NCBI RefSeq assembly: GCF_963666525.1
Contig: NZ_OY762905.1
Span: 1,116,001-1,180,000 of the forward strand
Direction of reading: 5' to 3'
Length of the DNA stretch: 64,000 nt
DNA from: an uncultured Cohaesibacter sp.
GTDB lineage: Bacteria; Pseudomonadota; Alphaproteobacteria; Rhizobiales; Cohaesibacteraceae
In this document: one piece after another, positions 8,953 to 16,870 of the stretch
Position numbering within the stretch: position 1 is the stretch's first letter
How the letters are laid out: each line of letters starts with the position of its first letter
Program-made: the position numbers and the translations under genes
The notes under the pieces: model-generated
Databases searched by the model: none
Seen by the model: only the letters and a program-made list of their open reading frames with translations
What the model was told of the DNA's origin: nothing

Positions 8953-9130
8953 TCTCTTCCCCTCACTCTAAACCGCAGGAAATCGACAAGCGAGAATTTC
9001 GTTTTGAACCGGTAGAGCCGACATATTCCTGATTTGCTCCGGTTTACCGGTTCACGTGAACCAGCGGGAACTTCTTAAACCGGGATTCATTACAGCTCCA
9101 TCAAAAGCCTTCTGTTGATCTCTTGCCGTG

Positions 9131-9164
9131 TCTCTGGCGAAACGCCAAATTCTTTCGCCAGAGA
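9131..9164. repeat. Perfect 12-bp inverted repeat, hairpin 1
   Basis: TCTCTGGCGAAA (9131-9142) and TTTCGCCAGAGA (9153-9164) are exact reverse complements around a 10-nt loop. Confidence 0.8.
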
Positions 9165-9211
9165 TTGCCATTGCAATAACGCGGCTTTGACATCAGCGAT
9201 GATTTCATCTG

Positions 9212-9245
9212 CTGTTGAATGTCAGTTCTCACAGACATTCAACAG
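9212..9245. repeat. Perfect 12-bp inverted repeat, hairpin 2
   Basis: CTGTTGAATGTC (9212-9223) and GACATTCAACAG (9234-9245) are exact reverse complements around a 10-nt loop. It has the same geometry as hairpin 1, 47 bp away, but a different sequence. It lies 85 bp before the flavoprotein gene. Confidence 0.8.
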
Positions 9246-9330
9246 GGAATTTCTAAACAAAGCCATGCAGAGCATTACCAAAAGCGTTAGGCTGATAAGA
9301 GAAACTAACTTCCTTTAAAAGTGTACCGTC

Positions 9331-10848
9331 ATGCATACCGAAGTAGATAATTCCAAGGAAACAAAGCTCGCAGGGTTTCTCGATCATGTTACCGCGCAGT
9401 TTAGTGAATTACGGGTCTTGTCCGGGAGCGAGATTGGTGGAGAATGGAAGGTTGCAACATTTCCCTGGTCCGGCAAGCCTTTAGCAATATTGACGCCCAA
9501 GACGACCGAGATTGTTGCGCCAATATTGAGCCTGGCCTCAGAGTGGGGTTTGCCAGTGCACCCCGTCTCAAGAGGGCGCAACTGGGGGCTGGGATCTCGT
9601 TTGCCATCATCGGATGCGCTGATTCTGGATCTCTCGTCTCTTGATCGTATTCTTGAGCTGGATATGGTCAACGGCACGGTTCGCATTGAACCAGGTGTTA
9701 CATTTCAAAGCTTACAACAACGTCTGAAAATGGAAGGGCTTTCGTATCATTTGCCTGCTTTTGGCGGCCCTGTTGATGCAAGTGTGCTGGCCAATGCCCT
9801 CGAGCGGGGTGAGGGAATAGGGGCATACGGAGATCGCTTTGCTCTTTTGTGGGATTTTGACGTTGCTCTCTCAACGGGAGAACGCTTGCGAACAGGCCAT
9901 GTTCGTAACGGACCAACGGAAATATCCCGCCTACATGCGCGCCCGGCCGGTCCTCTTATTGAAGGCCTCTTTAGTCAGTCCAACTTTGGTGTCGTTCTTG
10001 CCGCAACCCTCTCGTTGCAGCCAACGTTGCCATATGCCACCGCAATCATGTCAGAAATCCGGGAGGATGACGGGTTGGACGAGGCGGTGCCTGTCTTGCG
10101 CCGATTGATCACATCCGGCTTGATAGCCCCCCAATCCCTTGTTCTATGGGACAGTGCCAAGCAGGCATCATCACTCGTGGGCCGATATGCGGACGATGCC
10201 GAAGCCTTGTTGGCAAAACCCAAGCAATGGGGGGCCTCGCTGCTCGCCTTTGCTCCCCATCCTGATTTAATGCGCCTCACCCGAGAAATCATCCATGCAG
10301 AACTGGCTCCGGTTTCCAGATCTGTTCACATGCAGGATGACCGGGATGAATCTGGGCATCGTCAGGAAACGATCATGACCGGTTTTTCAGATGGCAACAA
10401 TGTCATGAGCGGATACTGGGGCAAGAAGCATCGCCCGCAAAGACCGGGAAACATGGATACTGACCGTTGCGGTTTCGTGTGGCTCTGCCCTGTCATTCCG
10501 TTTGATGCACAAGCGATTTATGGTCTAGACAAGATCCTCACGGAAGAAAGCCAGAGCGAAAATCTTTTTGCGGCGCTTGGAATGCAGGCGATTTCATCCC
10601 GCGCTCTTCATTGCTTCGTTTCACTTGCCTGGGATCGAGATGACCCGGCGGCTGAAGAGGAAGCATTGCGCGCCCATGCCAATATCAGCAAGCGGCTCAT
10701 GGCGCAGGGGTTCTCGCCTTATCGTCTTGGGTTGCTGGACCTTGATCTGGCACCCGAACCTTCAGAGACCTGGGCGGCAGTAAGGCGTCGACTTAAAAAC
10801 GCACTTGATCCGCGAGGCATCCTGTCCCCTGGACGGATTGGTGATTAG
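9331..10848 (+). CDS. FAD-binding oxidoreductase, VAO/PCMH type
   Basis: A 505-aa flavoprotein. An N-terminal PCMH-type FAD domain (about residues 45-240) shows PVSRGRNWGLGSRLP, LDLSSLDRILELD and VRIEPGVTF; the C-terminal cap domain ends with ALDPRGILSPGRIG, the closing motif of p-cresol methylhydroxylase and vanillyl-alcohol oxidase relatives. No signal peptide is visible, so it is probably cytoplasmic. The substrate is unknown; relatives oxidise phenols or similar compounds. No clear ribosome site precedes the ATG. It is convergent to the export operon, 52 bp from the 149-aa gene, and lies inside the island; a role in modifying the exported protein is possible but unsupported. Confidence 0.75.
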   Translation: MHTEVDNSKETKLAGFLDHVTAQFSELRVLSGSEIGGEWKVATFPWSGKPLAILTPKTTEIVAPILSLASEWGLPVHPVSRGRNWGLGSRLPSSDALILDLSSLDRILELDMVNGTVRIEPGVTFQSLQQRLKMEGLSYHLPAFGGPVDASVLANALERGEGIGAYGDRFALLWDFDVALSTGERLRTGHVRNGPTEISRLHARPAGPLIEGLFSQSNFGVVLAATLSLQPTLPYATAIMSEIREDDGLDEAVPVLRRLITSGLIAPQSLVLWDSAKQASSLVGRYADDAEALLAKPKQWGASLLAFAPHPDLMRLTREIIHAELAPVSRSVHMQDDRDESGHRQETIMTGFSDGNNVMSGYWGKKHRPQRPGNMDTDRCGFVWLCPVIPFDAQAIYGLDKILTEESQSENLFAALGMQAISSRALHCFVSLAWDRDDPAAEEEALRAHANISKRLMAQGFSPYRLGLLDLDLAPEPSETWAAVRRRLKNALDPRGILSPGRIGD

Positions 10849-10900
10849 CAATTGAAGAAAAGAGCCAGCAAGGCCCTTTTCTCGCTCCTTGTTCATGCAG

Positions 10901-11350
10901 CTAGTGTTTATTCGCCGACATGGTGCGGATGATCGCGCCTGCAGAAAGGAAAGCGCTGAGCAGCGCTGCTTGGGGAGCCAACCCAGCCTTCAGTGCATCC
11001 CGGAACTCCACCTCAGCCACGGATCGGGCTTCAAGAGCTCCGGGAACGCCTTCTGTCGCTTCCATCTTGATCGCAGCGACGCGATTGAACGCAGCCATTG
11101 CATCCTTTGTTTCATCAAAAGCCTTGCAGAAGACGTCCATGACGACGACCATTTCGGCTTCAGGAATAGACGCATCCAGAGCACTATTGAGCTCAAGCCC
11201 TTGCGCAATGCGCGCAGTTGCAGCTTCCTCTGTCTTGGCCCCAATCAAAACAGCCTGACCTGCTGACCATCCCGAAAGTGCTGCTCCTCCGGTTGCCATT
11301 CCCATGATGGCGTCACGAACACTTTCAATAACCTTGCTATTGGTTGCCAT
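10901..11350 (-). CDS. Unknown 149-aa protein, last gene of the export operon
   Basis: The family is not recognised. The protein is Ala-rich and probably mostly helical, with a Gly/Ala-rich hydrophobic stretch at about residues 15-37 that contains GMATGG, and a second one near the C-terminus (ALLSAFLSAGAII). It has a good ribosome site (AGGAG, 9 bp spacing) and follows the repeat-protein gene by 38 bp, so it is almost certainly co-transcribed with it. It could be an immunity or accessory protein or a second exported protein: a Gly-Gly lies at residues 21-22, but the preceding residues are not a convincing leader. Confidence 0.7.
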   Translation of the reverse strand: MATNSKVIESVRDAIMGMATGGAALSGWSAGQAVLIGAKTEEAATARIAQGLELNSALDASIPEAEMVVVMDVFCKAFDETKDAMAAFNRVAAIKMEATEGVPGALEARSVAEVEFRDALKAGLAPQAALLSAFLSAGAIIRTMSANKH

Positions 11351-11388
11351 TTCAAAAACTCCTGCGAGCCATTATCTCGGTTAAAGGA

Positions 11389-12375
11389 TTACCAGCCATG
11401 AAAGACATGTTTCACGGCGTGACCGACCTTATGCGCAGCATGGCTGACCGCATGTTCAACGTGATGGGCCTCATGACTGACCGCATGGCCCACCTCGTGC
11501 GCGGCATTGCTCAAGTCGTGACCGATCTCCGAGGCGATTGGTGCCAGATCATGGCCAAGAGAACTCAGGGCATTTTCGAAAGGAGCAATGTTGATTGAAG
11601 CACTGAAGTCGAAGTCAATGCCCACTCCGGCAGCGATGTCTCCCCCCAGACCAAAATTCAAATGCCCGTGGGAAATGCCAGCGTGGGCTTCGCCTCCGAT
11701 ACCAACTTCCCCTTCGGAAACGCCGCCAGAGGCACTTCCGGATCCAACGCCGGCCACGGATGCACCGCCGCCCGCATGAACCTCTGTTCCGGCTCCTGCC
11801 ATCGCCTCGCCACTGCCGCTTGCACCATAGCTCCCGTGACCATGCTGAATATCGGCAGAACCGTCGGCATTTTCGCCTACCGAAGCAGTACCTCCAGCCG
11901 TGATGGATGCTCCAACACCGTGTGTTGAAACACCTTCATCAACATCACCAGACACCCCTGCCCCAACACCGACCGAAGCAGATACACCCGTATCGCTCGC
12001 ATTTGAATGCGCACTACCAGAGACCCCGCCACCGGCATGGGCTTCCGCCGATGCATCCACAGTGACCGGACCGAGAGTTTCGTGCATCTCTCCTGATGCA
12101 GAGGCTCCGACACCAGCAGAACCGGATATCGAGCCATCACCAACATGCCCGGATACACCATCCCCGACACTGACCCCGCCCGAGACACTGATAGATCCCT
12201 GGTCGGTTTGCATGCCGGTCTGACCTCCGACTGAGACATGAACCCCCAAGTCGGGATCGGAAATCGTAGCAACATCTCCGGCATAATCCCTTGTGCCACC
12301 AGAAATGCTGGCAAGGTCTTCAATAGAGACCGTGTCTTGTAATGCATCAAATTTACGTCTAGGTTTTTGTGTCAT
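11389..12375 (-). CDS. Gly/Ser/Ala-rich secreted protein with double-glycine leader and His-rich hendecad tail
   Basis: A 328-aa protein, the probable cargo of the adjacent exporter. Residues 1-27 form a leader: charged start, then the segment VSIEDLASISGG, with predicted cleavage after Gly27, the kind of site cut by C39 peptidases. Residues about 28-250 are low-complexity Gly/Ser/Ala/Val sequence with alternating small and hydrophobic residues, suggesting a beta-roll or solenoid. Residues 274-328 are five exact-length 11-residue repeats with 13 His. There is no Cys, so lanthionine or disulfide chemistry is excluded. The ribosome site is strong (GAGGGGGAAG) and a 98-bp AT-rich gap before the gene may hold its own promoter. 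No known family is recognised; a microcin-like toxin, adhesin or metal-binding surface protein are the options. Confidence 0.85.
   Translation of the reverse strand: MTQKPRRKFDALQDTVSIEDLASISGGTRDYAGDVATISDPDLGVHVSVGGQTGMQTDQGSISVSGGVSVGDGVSGHVGDGSISGSAGVGASASGEMHETLGPVTVDASAEAHAGGGVSGSAHSNASDTGVSASVGVGAGVSGDVDEGVSTHGVGASITAGGTASVGENADGSADIQHGHGSYGASGSGEAMAGAGTEVHAGGGASVAGVGSGSASGGVSEGEVGIGGEAHAGISHGHLNFGLGGDIAAGVGIDFDFSASINIAPFENALSSLGHDLAPIASEIGHDLSNAAHEVGHAVSHEAHHVEHAVSHAAHKVGHAVKHVFHGW
11392..11556 (-). repeat. Five tandem 33-bp units encoding His-rich 11-residue repeats
   Basis: Codons 274-328 encode GHDLAPIASEI, GHDLSNAAHEV, GHAVSHEAHHV, EHAVSHAAHKV and GHAVKHVFHGW. The pattern is [GE]-H-[DA]-[LV] at positions 1-4, with Val or Ile at position 11 in the first four units. 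Eleven-residue periodicity favours a long amphipathic helix; His recurs at positions 2, 6 and 9, which would line faces of that helix. Confidence 0.85.
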
Positions 12376-12473
12376 GACTTCCCCCTCGCGCCACGTATAG
12401 TGAATGCAATTTATCGTATAACAATTGATTATTGTCTAATATAACGAGTATTGTTTGAATTTAATTTCGCCTC
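12376..12473 (-). promoter_or_regulatory. AT-rich gap, possible promoter of the cargo gene
   Basis: This is the only sizeable gap inside an otherwise overlapping operon and it is markedly AT-rich. On the minus strand it contains TTGTTA and a TATACG-like box and the small dyad ACAAT/ATTGT. An internal promoter would let the cargo be made in larger amounts than the exporter. No exact start can be assigned. Confidence 0.35.
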
Positions 12474-14687
12474 TCAGACTCGTGAACCTGTCCCGACATC
12501 CAAGCGCGGTTTTCCAAACTCTGCATGGACGAGCGAACCGAACAAACCATCGGCCTCAGACAGTTCCCGATACGTCCCCTGCTCGATCAGGCGCCCTTTA
12601 TCAAGCACCAGAATTCGATCGCATTTGCAGAGGGTTTCGAGCCTGTGAGCGATGCTGATGACCGTCGCTCCAGTTTCATCAATGGCCATGTTCACATGGT
12701 CTTGCAACCGAGCATCGAGCGCACTGGTCGCCTCATCGAAAATCAGGATTCGGGGCTTACCCAAGAAGGCACGTGCAAGCAGGATGCGCTGGACTTGCCC
12801 TCCCGAGAAACCGCATTCTGTTTCTCCAACGGGCGTATTCAGCCCCAGAGGCAAAGCCTCTATCTCAGCCATCATCCCTGCACGAGAAACAGCTGCCATG
12901 ACGTCATCAACAGAGATATCCGCTCCGGCACTGATATTCTCATACAGTGTCCCGGGAAACAGGCGGTCATTCTGACCAACGATACCGATTTGCCGACGAA
13001 CGGCCTGCATATCCAGAGACGCCTGATCCAGGCCATCAAAGCGTATGGTCCCATTCTCGCAAGGAAGAAGGCCGAGCAGGCATTTTATCAATGTCGACTT
13101 GCCCGCTCCCGATGGTCCGGCAATGCCTATATGCTCCCCGGCCTCAATATGGAAGCCGACACCGTCGATTGCGGCTCGAGGCGAAGTGCCGTGGCGGCAC
13201 ACAAGAGACTGACAGGTAATCTGGCCTTTCAGTTCAACCGGAGCCGCTGTTTTTGCTTTCAGCTTGGGCGCATTGTTCAGCAATGGCTCGATCATGCGAT
13301 ACTGTATGCCTAGCATGGGTGATTGGGCAAACGCGCCGAGCAAGGCGGTCATGGCGCCAGCAATATTTCCCGTTGCGATGATCAGCGCGATCGGAGCAGA
13401 ACTGCTTTCCAATTTGCCAGCCACCGCCATGGCGACAATCACCGCCAGGATCAATAGACCATCCACCATGCTTTCAAGAACCGAACTTTGCACGCCAATC
13501 CTGTCAGCAGCCAGAAACCTGTATCTCAAGGCCAGAAAGGCATCCGCCCAACGCGCAAACAATCGGCCTTCTGCAGCACTCGAGCGAAGAGTGTCTATCA
13601 TGGACAACCCTTCATAGGCATGAGTCATCCAGCTCTGCGGCGTCGCTATCCCGTTGATCAACGTGTTGATACGGCGCCTTGCGTTCCAATAGCCGAACCC
13701 CAGCATGAAAAACAGAACCGCAGATACGGACAAAGCAGCAAGCACGGAAGTTGTCGCCAGAACGAATACGCTAGGGATCGCAATCATCAGGCTTGAGACC
13801 ACGGAGATCACCAGCCCCCAGACACCGCGATACCAGGTCTCGATAGAGCGGGTCGACAGTACGGCGATGGGTGCCGAGGGCAGAGGTTGTTCTGCCTCGG
13901 ATTGCTTTTCTGCCGTGCGTATCGCTCGTTCGATCGCCGCAGCTCTGAGCTTGAAGCCATTTATGCCGTTCATGCGCTGTTGCGCAATGCCCGAAGCGAG
14001 GCGTGTCAGCAGATTGGTCAACAACAGCAAGCAAAGGAAAATGACAACGTTGGATAGCAGAACGAGATCTTCCTCAGGGACGACATAGTCGAGCAGCGGA
14101 CTGCTTACCGTGGGCACAAGCGCCACGATCATTCCTGTCAGCAATGTCATGCAGGCGTAGGAAATCAGTTCACCCTTGCTTTGGGGCAGACCGAACCTTA
14201 ACAGCTGCCATCGCGATATCTTGCCCTCTGGAAGACATGGCAAAACCATATAGGCGGTCTTTTCGAATACCTTCAGATCGATGGCCTTGATTGGCTGCTT
14301 ATGCCATCGTTTTCCTGCTTCCGCGATCGACCAGTTGCGCCCGTGACGAAACAGAAGCACCGGTTCGCCATACGGCTTTTCAGCAGAGCCTTTTCGGAAT
14401 GCCAGCAAAGGGACTGCGGCATCACCAATCCTCTGCTCCTTGAGAACAACAGGGCGGGCCTGCATGCCAGCCTCATGGGCCAGGCGGCGAACCGCATCTC
14501 CGGGCGCCTCGTGGCCGAAAACTTTCGCATTCGCTCCAAGCTTGGCATTGCAGCTTTTGGCCATTTGCAGCAATGCTTCGATCAGAGGATCTGGCTTGGA
14601 GGACAGCTCTGGAACGTGCCAGTGAAGAAACCGGTTCATGCGTTCAGCAGATGCATCGAATTCAGACTCATGTGTCCGCATGGTCAT
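12474..14687 (-). CDS. NHLM-type export ABC transporter, permease/ATPase without peptidase
   Basis: A 737-aa exporter half. The N-terminal ~200 residues are a soluble domain without the C39 Cys-His pair; then comes a membrane domain (about residues 210-500) and an ATPase with Walker A GPSGAGKST, signature FSGGQVQR and Walker B ILIFDEATSALD. This architecture matches the second ABC protein (ABC2) of NHLM bacteriocin export systems. The ATG at 14687 overlaps the upstream peptidase-exporter stop by 4 bp and has GAGGGAA before it; a longer upstream start is not needed. It probably forms a heterodimer with the peptidase-bearing partner. Confidence 0.85.
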   Translation of the reverse strand: MTMRTHESEFDASAERMNRFLHWHVPELSSKPDPLIEALLQMAKSCNAKLGANAKVFGHEAPGDAVRRLAHEAGMQARPVVLKEQRIGDAAVPLLAFRKGSAEKPYGEPVLLFRHGRNWSIAEAGKRWHKQPIKAIDLKVFEKTAYMVLPCLPEGKISRWQLLRFGLPQSKGELISYACMTLLTGMIVALVPTVSSPLLDYVVPEEDLVLLSNVVIFLCLLLLTNLLTRLASGIAQQRMNGINGFKLRAAAIERAIRTAEKQSEAEQPLPSAPIAVLSTRSIETWYRGVWGLVISVVSSLMIAIPSVFVLATTSVLAALSVSAVLFFMLGFGYWNARRRINTLINGIATPQSWMTHAYEGLSMIDTLRSSAAEGRLFARWADAFLALRYRFLAADRIGVQSSVLESMVDGLLILAVIVAMAVAGKLESSSAPIALIIATGNIAGAMTALLGAFAQSPMLGIQYRMIEPLLNNAPKLKAKTAAPVELKGQITCQSLVCRHGTSPRAAIDGVGFHIEAGEHIGIAGPSGAGKSTLIKCLLGLLPCENGTIRFDGLDQASLDMQAVRRQIGIVGQNDRLFPGTLYENISAGADISVDDVMAAVSRAGMMAEIEALPLGLNTPVGETECGFSGGQVQRILLARAFLGKPRILIFDEATSALDARLQDHVNMAIDETGATVISIAHRLETLCKCDRILVLDKGRLIEQGTYRELSEADGLFGSLVHAEFGKPRLDVGTGSRV

Positions 14688-16870
14688 ATTGCTTCCCTCA
14701 TATTTGCATTGGGGGCAAGCGCGAAGGCATCGTGATCCTTCTGCATGGTCATGTTTGTGTGCAGTGTCACATGCCCCATGCCATCTAGCATCAGTTGCTG
14801 ATCGCACCGGCTTATTGTACCAAGGCGGTGGGTCACAATCAGAATGGTTGTTTGGTGATCCCTCAAAGTGCTCAGGATCTGCTTCTCGCTCAGCGTATCA
14901 AGTGCACTGGTCACCTCATCAAGGATAAGCAGAGACGGACGGCGCACCAATGCGCGTGCCAGAGCGAGACGCTGGCATTCGCCACCACTGAAGCCAGGAT
15001 TTTGGCTCGACAACATCAAGTCCAACCCGCCGACTGAGTGGACCACCTCTCTCAGACCGACACGCTCCAAAGCGTCGATGATCTGGTCGTCATCAATTGC
15101 CTCGTCCCACATGCTGATATTATCCCGCACGGAAGCGGTTAAGATTGCCCCCTGTTGTGGAACGTAAAGCAGATCGCGCCTGAGAGTCTCGTGAGACCAA
15201 GCCTCCAGATTCTGGCCCTTGAAACAGACAGCGCCCTGGCACGGGGCAAGCAGGCCCGCGCAAACGCGTGCAAATGTCGATTTTCCGACTCCGGAAGAGC
15301 CAATGATCGCGGTCATCACACCCGGATCGAGCTGAAGAGACACATCGCTGAATAGATCCGGCATGTTGCCAAATCCGAAAGATATGCTTTCAAGGCGCAA
15401 AACGGCACTATCGCTTTTTGTGGCTGCCTCCTCATTGGATTTGTGAGCAAATTGGACCGTGCCCTTTTGCCGGTTGACGATGCTATCGAGTGGATGATGC
15501 ACCAGATCTTGCAATCGCAGCAAAGCTCCAGCCGCTTCTTGCAGGGAACAATAATCGGACGCAAGGGCAGCAATCGGCCCGGCAACAAGGCTTGCCAACA
15601 CCTGCAACGCCAAAAGATTGTTCAGATCCAACTGACCTTCGATGACCCGGAGCGAACCAACGCTCAACACACATATGGAAATGACCATCGTCGCTACCGC
15701 CGGGCCTAGGCTGGCCAAAGTACGCAACAGCCCCAGACGTTGTTCGGCATCGAGGCTGGCTTCTTCGGCAGACAACCATTTGGAAGCCAGAAGATGCTCG
15801 CGCCCCATCCTGCGAAAGGAGTCAAATGCCATAAATCCGGCGATGGCTATCCCGTTGACCCGTCCCTCCAGAACATCATGGTATCGGTTGGCATCGGCCA
15901 GACGACGAGACAGCCCGATCAATATCACAAGATTGAGGAAGGCGATCGCAGCGACCAGACCACCAAGGACCAGGTCATAGAAGGAGATCACCGCCAGATA
16001 GGCCAATGCGACCAGAATATTCGGAAAAATCTGGGCAAGAGGACCTGCTACCAATCCCCCAATTTCAGAGCCGATCTTGAGGCGAGACGTAACTTCACCT
16101 GGATTTCTTTGGGCGAAAAACGAAAGCGGCAAGAACAATGCATGTTCGAAGGCTCGCGCCGCAATGGATACACCGATCTTGGATCTCAGCGAAGATACGA
16201 CCCATTCCTGAAGCCCCCGCAGTATGGCTTGGGTAATGACCGTACCGGCGAGCGCAAGAAGGATAAAAAGAAGCCAGTCGACGCTTCGCTTTCCTAACAC
16301 ATAATCGGCAAAGGTTTCGACCGTACCCGCAAGAACAAGCCCGGGAATGATACTAAGAACACTGATCAAGAAAACGATGGCCAACCCGTCAGCGGAGCTG
16401 CTGGCCTGTTCAAAAAGTGATGAAACGAGCCTTGGGCGTTGCCCGCCTTTCTTGAAGGCGTCACCCGTTACCATTGCCAGAACAAGTCCCGTCATGCTCC
16501 GATCAAGCTCATCGGCCTGCACCAGCCGACGCCCGGATGCAGGGTCAAGGATGACGACCCTGTCGCCCCTGACGGCCTCCAGCACGACAAAATGATCGAA
16601 ATTCCAATGAAGAATTGCGGGTACGGGAACGTCTTTGAGTGCGGAGGGGTCAATGCGGACCGCTTTGACTTCCAAGCCATAGGAAGTGGCAGCGCGCATG
16701 ATAGACGCAGCATCAACCCCGTCGCGCGAGGTCCCGCAGCGTTCACGGGCTTCTTCCAGAGTGATGTCCCTGCCGTGGGCACTGAGCACCATGGCGAGGC
16801 AAGCCGCTCCGCACTCCGCCGCCTCCATCTGCAGGACAATACGTGCCCTATTGCCGCCCCCCCCCAGCAT
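14684..16870 (-). CDS. Peptidase-containing ABC exporter (C39 peptidase/permease/ATPase), NHLM type
   Basis: A 728-aa protein that should cut a double-glycine leader and export the product. The N-terminal C39 peptidase domain shows QMEAAECGAACL (Gln14, catalytic Cys20), HWNFDHFVVLE (His93) and LDPASG (Asp109), so the catalytic set is complete. A membrane domain (about 160-430) and an ATPase with GSSGVGKST, FSGGECQR and LLILDEVTSALD follow. The start at ATG 16870 overlaps the HlyD stop by one base (TGATG); a TTG 15 bp upstream is less likely. The only leader-bearing protein nearby is the 328-aa repeat protein. Confidence 0.9.
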   Translation of the reverse strand: MLGGGGNRARIVLQMEAAECGAACLAMVLSAHGRDITLEEARERCGTSRDGVDAASIMRAATSYGLEVKAVRIDPSALKDVPVPAILHWNFDHFVVLEAVRGDRVVILDPASGRRLVQADELDRSMTGLVLAMVTGDAFKKGGQRPRLVSSLFEQASSSADGLAIVFLISVLSIIPGLVLAGTVETFADYVLGKRSVDWLLFILLALAGTVITQAILRGLQEWVVSSLRSKIGVSIAARAFEHALFLPLSFFAQRNPGEVTSRLKIGSEIGGLVAGPLAQIFPNILVALAYLAVISFYDLVLGGLVAAIAFLNLVILIGLSRRLADANRYHDVLEGRVNGIAIAGFMAFDSFRRMGREHLLASKWLSAEEASLDAEQRLGLLRTLASLGPAVATMVISICVLSVGSLRVIEGQLDLNNLLALQVLASLVAGPIAALASDYCSLQEAAGALLRLQDLVHHPLDSIVNRQKGTVQFAHKSNEEAATKSDSAVLRLESISFGFGNMPDLFSDVSLQLDPGVMTAIIGSSGVGKSTFARVCAGLLAPCQGAVCFKGQNLEAWSHETLRRDLLYVPQQGAILTASVRDNISMWDEAIDDDQIIDALERVGLREVVHSVGGLDLMLSSQNPGFSGGECQRLALARALVRRPSLLILDEVTSALDTLSEKQILSTLRDHQTTILIVTHRLGTISRCDQQLMLDGMGHVTLHTNMTMQKDHDAFALAPNANMREAI

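Larger units (their letters stand above)
8953..9330. other. Structured non-coding left end of the island
   Basis: No gene is visible. The stretch holds a 14-bp perfect palindrome GGTTCACGTGAACC (9049-9062) and two hairpins with perfect 12-bp stems and 10-nt loops (9131-9164 and 9212-9245). A sequence at 9046-9076 resembles 27684-27716 at the other end of the island. These could be recombinase arm sites, regulatory hairpins or remnants of a lost element. Confidence 0.5.

Noticed and set aside
10901..11350. 149-aa protein as a second double-glycine peptide
   Set aside because: Gly-Gly at residues 21-22 is present, but the preceding residues lack the acidic/hydrophobic pattern seen in the cargo leader; kept only as a possibility.
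11344..11598. Plus-strand reading frame with Met/Asp-rich repeats
   Set aside because: It is the mirror of the 33-bp repeats of the minus-strand cargo gene; the minus-strand frame has the leader, ribosome site and operon context.
11389..12375. Lanthipeptide or other Cys-based modified peptide
   Set aside because: The protein has no Cys, is 328 residues long, and no modifying enzyme gene is seen nearby.
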